64,000 nucleotides of DNA, taken from Quatrionicoccus australiensis. Its GTDB lineage: Bacteria > Pseudomonadota > Gammaproteobacteria > Burkholderiales > Rhodocyclaceae. Location of the stretch: assembly GCF_020510425.1 (NCBI RefSeq), contig NZ_JAHBAH010000001.1, positions 930,001 to 994,000 on the forward strand, written 5' to 3'. Positions 63,311 through 64,000 of this stretch are shown in pieces. Under the pieces are notes generated by a model that worked only from the letters and a program-made list of their open reading frames with translations, did not search any database and was not told the DNA's origin. Position 1 is the stretch's first letter. Every line of letters starts with the position of its first letter. Made by a program: the position numbers and the translations under genes.

Positions 63311-64000
63311 TCAATCCTGCAAAAACTCGCGCACCATGCGGTTGAACTTGGCGGCGTGTTCCCACTGGGCCCAGTGGCCGCAGCGGTTGAAGATGTGCAG
63401 TTCGGCGTTGGGCATGCCCCAGAGCAGGCGCAGGCCGATGTCCATGGGAACGAAGCGGTCGTCGCGCCCCCAGATGATCAGGGTCGGGGCGGTGACTTCG
63501 CCGAGGCGCGGGCCGTAGTCGGTGAATTGCTTGGGGTTGGCGGCGAAGCTCTTGACGAAGTTTTCCAGGTGATCGCGCCGCGCCAGCATGTTGTCGAGGC
63601 GGGCCTGGTAGAGCTCTTCGGTCAGGCTGCTGCTGTCGAAGACGAAGACGGCCATCATCTTCTTGAGGTTCTCGATGCTCGGCTCGCGGTAGAGCGCCTG
63701 GATCAGCTTGATGCCTTCGGTCGGCATCGGCACGAACTGGCTGGGGCCGCCAGTGCCGCCACCCATCAGGACGAGCTTGCCGACGCGGCCCGGGTTGGCG
63801 AGCGCGAAGGCGACGGCGGAGTGGCCGCCCATCGAGTTGCCGATGACGTGCACACGATCGAGCTTCAATTCATCGAGCAGGCCCTTGAGTGCGCGGGCGT
63901 TGAGGTCGGAGCGCGAGCCGGTGCACACGATGGGATCGCTCTTGCTCCAACCCGGGCAATCCATCAGGATGACCCGGTAGCCGGCGGCAACGAGCGGCTC
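63311..64000 (-). CDS. alpha/beta hydrolase, meta-cleavage product hydrolase type (partial)
   Basis: The C-terminal 229 residues of a cytosolic serine hydrolase; the 5' end lies beyond the window edge, and the frame stays open to position 64000. Catalytic triad: Ser in GNSMGGHSA, Asp in WGRDDRFVP, His in [10 protein letters not shown]. The text and lengths fit the MhpC/BphD/HsaD group, which cleaves C-C bonds in ring-fission products of aromatic degradation. Substrate cannot be fixed from this part, and upstream genes are not visible. Confidence 0.88.
   Translation of the reverse strand, partial: EPLVAAGYRVILMDCPGWSKSDPIVCTGSRSDLNARALKGLLDELKLDRVHVIGNSMGGHSAVAFALANPGRVGKLVLMGGGTGGPSQFVPMPTEGIKLIQALYREPSIENLKKMMAVFVFDSSSLTEELYQARLDNMLARRDHLENFVKSFAANPKQFTDYGPRLGEVTAPTLIIWGRDDRFVPMDIGLRLLWGMPNAELHIFNRCGHWAQWEHAAKFNRMVREFLQD

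Overview
The window is high-GC bacterial DNA with dense, mostly operonic genes. It most resembles a betaproteobacterium of the Rhodocyclales (Dechloromonas/Azonexus type). That placement is inferred from gene content and protein style, not from a marker gene: no rRNA or tRNA gene was seen. The organism appears to be a respiring, facultatively anaerobic Gram-negative that oxidises reduced sulfur and invests heavily in iron and copper handling.

Layout. 0-13 kb: a TonB-dependent receptor, htpG (with a sigma-32 type promoter), an ankyrin protein, greB, a Pit phosphate transporter with its DUF47 partner, an aldo/keto reductase, a DUF455 ferritin-like protein and a large hybrid sensor kinase. 13.4-15.3 kb: a DEAD-box RNA helicase of the DeaD/CsdA type with a long leader. 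15.4-27.3 kb: an iron block. Two poorly known proteins sit behind a Fur-type promoter. A second Fur-type promoter then precedes hemP, tonB, exbB, exbD, ftrA (P19), an OprB-like porin, ftrB, ftrC, ftrD, feoB, feoA and two complementary bacterioferritin subunits, closed by an intrinsic terminator. 27.4-30 kb: a second hybrid kinase. 30.1-42.5 kb: sulfur oxidation. This holds a YeeE/YedE (TsuA-like) importer, a complete sox set on the minus strand (ArsR regulator, soxC, D, Y, Z, A, X, B and a rhodanese), the divergent flavocytochrome c sulfide dehydrogenase fccAB, a cytochrome c4, and a metallo-beta-lactamase/cytochrome/thioredoxin-fold trio. 43.4-55 kb: bfd behind Fur sites. A minus-strand series follows (hemN, a TauE/SafE-like protein, a universal stress protein, copA, a GGDEF-EAL protein, copZ, selD), with fnr divergent from hemN across a well-placed FNR box, then an OprC-like copper receptor. 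55-61.7 kb: a chemoreceptor, a NarX-like kinase/LuxR-type regulator pair, and a sigma-54 type promoter driving an aldehyde dehydrogenase followed by its DUF779 partner and a small cytochrome c. 62-64 kb: an AT-rich orphan lipoprotein and a meta-cleavage-type alpha/beta hydrolase that runs off the window end.

How the parts fit. The sox, fcc and cytochrome genes would feed electrons from thiosulfate and sulfide into c-type cytochromes. The iron block supplies metal for those haem proteins and stores it in bacterioferritin, with Bfd for release. The hemN-fnr-copA-copZ segment resembles the 3' part of a cbb3-oxidase assembly locus and links haem synthesis, copper export and oxygen sensing.

The observations most worth a second look are: the unknown Fur-controlled pair; the porin inside the Ftr operon; the split-active-site bacterioferritin pair; the long inverted repeat between soxY and soxZ; the terminator plus palindrome between soxX and soxB; and a c-di-GMP enzyme lodged between copA and copZ.
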